Positions 63,125 through 64,000 of a DNA stretch of 64,000 bases are shown one piece after another. The DNA is taken from assembly GCA_044433305.1 (NCBI GenBank), contig JAWXTS010000002.1, positions 1 through 64,000 on the forward strand, given 5' to 3'. Below the pieces are notes generated by a model that was not told where the DNA came from, did no database searches, and was given only the letters and a program-made list of their open reading frames with translations. Numbering within the stretch: position 1 is the stretch's first letter; each line of letters opens with the position of its first letter. The stretch is from JAWXTS01 sp044433305. GTDB taxonomy: Bacteria; Bacteroidota; Bacteroidia; Bacteroidales; Rikenellaceae. The translations under genes and the position numbers were made by a program.

Positions 63125-64000
63125 ATGAAAAGCATAAAATATCTTATCGTAATGGCTGTTATTGCGCTTAGCATAAGCAGTTGTTACAAAGACAAAGGAA
63201 GCTATAATACAGATGAGTGGACTGTAATAGAGTCAGTGACTCTGGATACAGGTATTGACGGTGATTATATCATTTCTTTACTTGAGGGTGATCAATGGCA
63301 GATATATCCAGAGGTTGTTCTTAAAAGTGGTATTGATGAGGCCGACATGGAGTACTTCTGGATTTTGGGTGGCGACACCATAGGCTCAGAGAAAAACCTT
63401 GATTGGACCGTGGTAAGAACAGCAGATATGGTTATTGGTGATAACGGAGCAGACTTCTGGTTTGATATACGCTACACTAAAACAGGTGAAAACTGGAAAT
63501 TCTTCCCTACTAGCTCGTATGGATATGCTCGTATGGTAACTATCGTTGCTACTCGTGAGCCTAAGGTTGGTGTTATGATGTATAGCAAGGCTGATGATCA
63601 AATCGAGTGGGGCTCAATCATGGGTTCAGACCCTAAAGTGCCAACAGCGTTCACTACTATCTTCACAGATATGTACAACTTCTACAACGAGGGCCGTACT
63701 ATCACAGGTGACTATGTAGGTGCTGCCATTTCAAGCACATTGTATGTTTATACTAACGAGGGTCCAGATTATGGTGCTCTTATTCAAGCCGTATCTGATG
63801 ATGATGCTCTATATCCTCTAGGTTCTTATTCTGGAACTCCTGCTGAAGAGGTTTATACAGGTACTCCAGATGCAGATGTTAAGTCTATGAATGTATATTC
63901 AAGCTACATGCAGGATCTATTGATAGGCGATAACCTTTATGTGACCTCTGCGTCTAATTCATCTTATCAGGTTGTGTTCCCAGGTTCTACCCCAACTCAA
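63125..64000 (+). CDS. PKD-like surface lipoprotein, locus 2, 3' end cut by window edge
   Basis: My translation from the ATG at 63125 stays open for 292 codons to the window end. It starts MKSIKYLIVMAVIALSISSC, then YKDKGSYNTDEWT, which parallels the locus 1 protein (SCYDDKGNYDYTP): same lipobox and same YxDKGxY just after the Cys. A beta-sandwich region (about 25-130; GDQWQIYPEVVLKSGIDEADMEYFWI) is PKD-like, followed by VGVMMYSKADDQIEWGSIMG, as in a repeat or propeller part. If it matches the locus 1 homologue, about 230 residues are missing. Confidence 0.75.
   Translation, partial: MKSIKYLIVMAVIALSISSCYKDKGSYNTDEWTVIESVTLDTGIDGDYIISLLEGDQWQIYPEVVLKSGIDEADMEYFWILGGDTIGSEKNLDWTVVRTADMVIGDNGADFWFDIRYTKTGENWKFFPTSSYGYARMVTIVATREPKVGVMMYSKADDQIEWGSIMGSDPKVPTAFTTIFTDMYNFYNEGRTITGDYVGAAISSTLYVYTNEGPDYGALIQAVSDDDALYPLGSYSGTPAEEVYTGTPDADVKSMNVYSSYMQDLLIGDNLYVTSASNSSYQVVFPGSTPTQ

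Noticed and set aside
1..64000. CRISPR arrays, tRNA or rRNA genes, insertion sequences, prophage genes, restriction or toxin-antitoxin systems
   Set aside because: Reading the intergenic regions and all protein products showed no direct repeat-spacer pattern, cloverleaf, transposase, integrase or defence-type gene.

Overview
The window is chromosomal DNA from a Bacteroidota bacterium, most probably order Bacteroidales. The evidence is several SusC/SusD outer-membrane uptake pairs, an ECF sigma/FecR/STN-receptor signalling set, GldA/GldFG and Bat-type gene families, DUF4286, and promoters of the Bacteroides form (TTTG near -33, TAnnTTTG near -7). I cannot name a genus from sequence alone. No rRNA, tRNA, CRISPR array, prophage or insertion sequence was seen.

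Layout. 1-3.5 kb (minus): DUF4286 protein, GH31 glycosidase, CysQ phosphatase and a DMT transporter cut by the window edge. 3.7-4.3 kb (plus): rplU-rpmA with a strong terminator. 4.5-10.1 kb (plus): a three-gene RND efflux operon with TAATG overlaps, followed by a 119-nt imperfect palindrome. 10.3-14.5 kb (minus): a nitronate-monooxygenase-like flavoprotein and a 994-residue protein joining receiver domains to a PEP-synthase-type ATP-binding region. 14.5-20.6 kb: a GNAT-like protein, ribH, a TPR membrane protein, recF-DUF721, a BASS transporter, rplS and smpB. 20.8-29.7 kb (minus): an M16 peptidase, two tandem MutS-like ATPases, and a GldF-GldG fusion with GldA. 29.7-38.8 kb (minus): uptake locus 1, read as ECF sigma, FecR, STN-containing SusC, SusD, DUF4843 lipoprotein and PKD-like lipoprotein. 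39.1-43.4 kb (minus): asd, a class A PBP and nth. 43.4-49.2 kb (minus): MoxR ATPase, DUF58, BatD-like, TPR (BatC-like) and two VWA proteins, with nth only 5 bp after the last. 49.5-53.0 kb: a PcrA/UvrD helicase and a coiled-coil membrane protein. 53.4-64.0 kb (plus): uptake locus 2, SusC-SusD-SusC-SusD-DUF4843-PKD-like, cut by the window edge.

How the parts fit. The most distinctive accessory content is the pair of related SusCD/DUF4843/PKD-like loci. Locus 1 carries its own trans-envelope signalling set. Locus 2 lacks the STN domain and the sigma/FecR genes but has an extra, shorter SusC/SusD pair in front. Neither locus contains a carbohydrate-active enzyme or protease within the window, so the substrate is unknown. 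Most of the rest is ordinary core Bacteroidales gene content. Points that deserve a second look are the receiver/ATP-binding fusion protein, the rearranged Bat operon, the misplaced helicase start, and several hairpins in regulatory positions.
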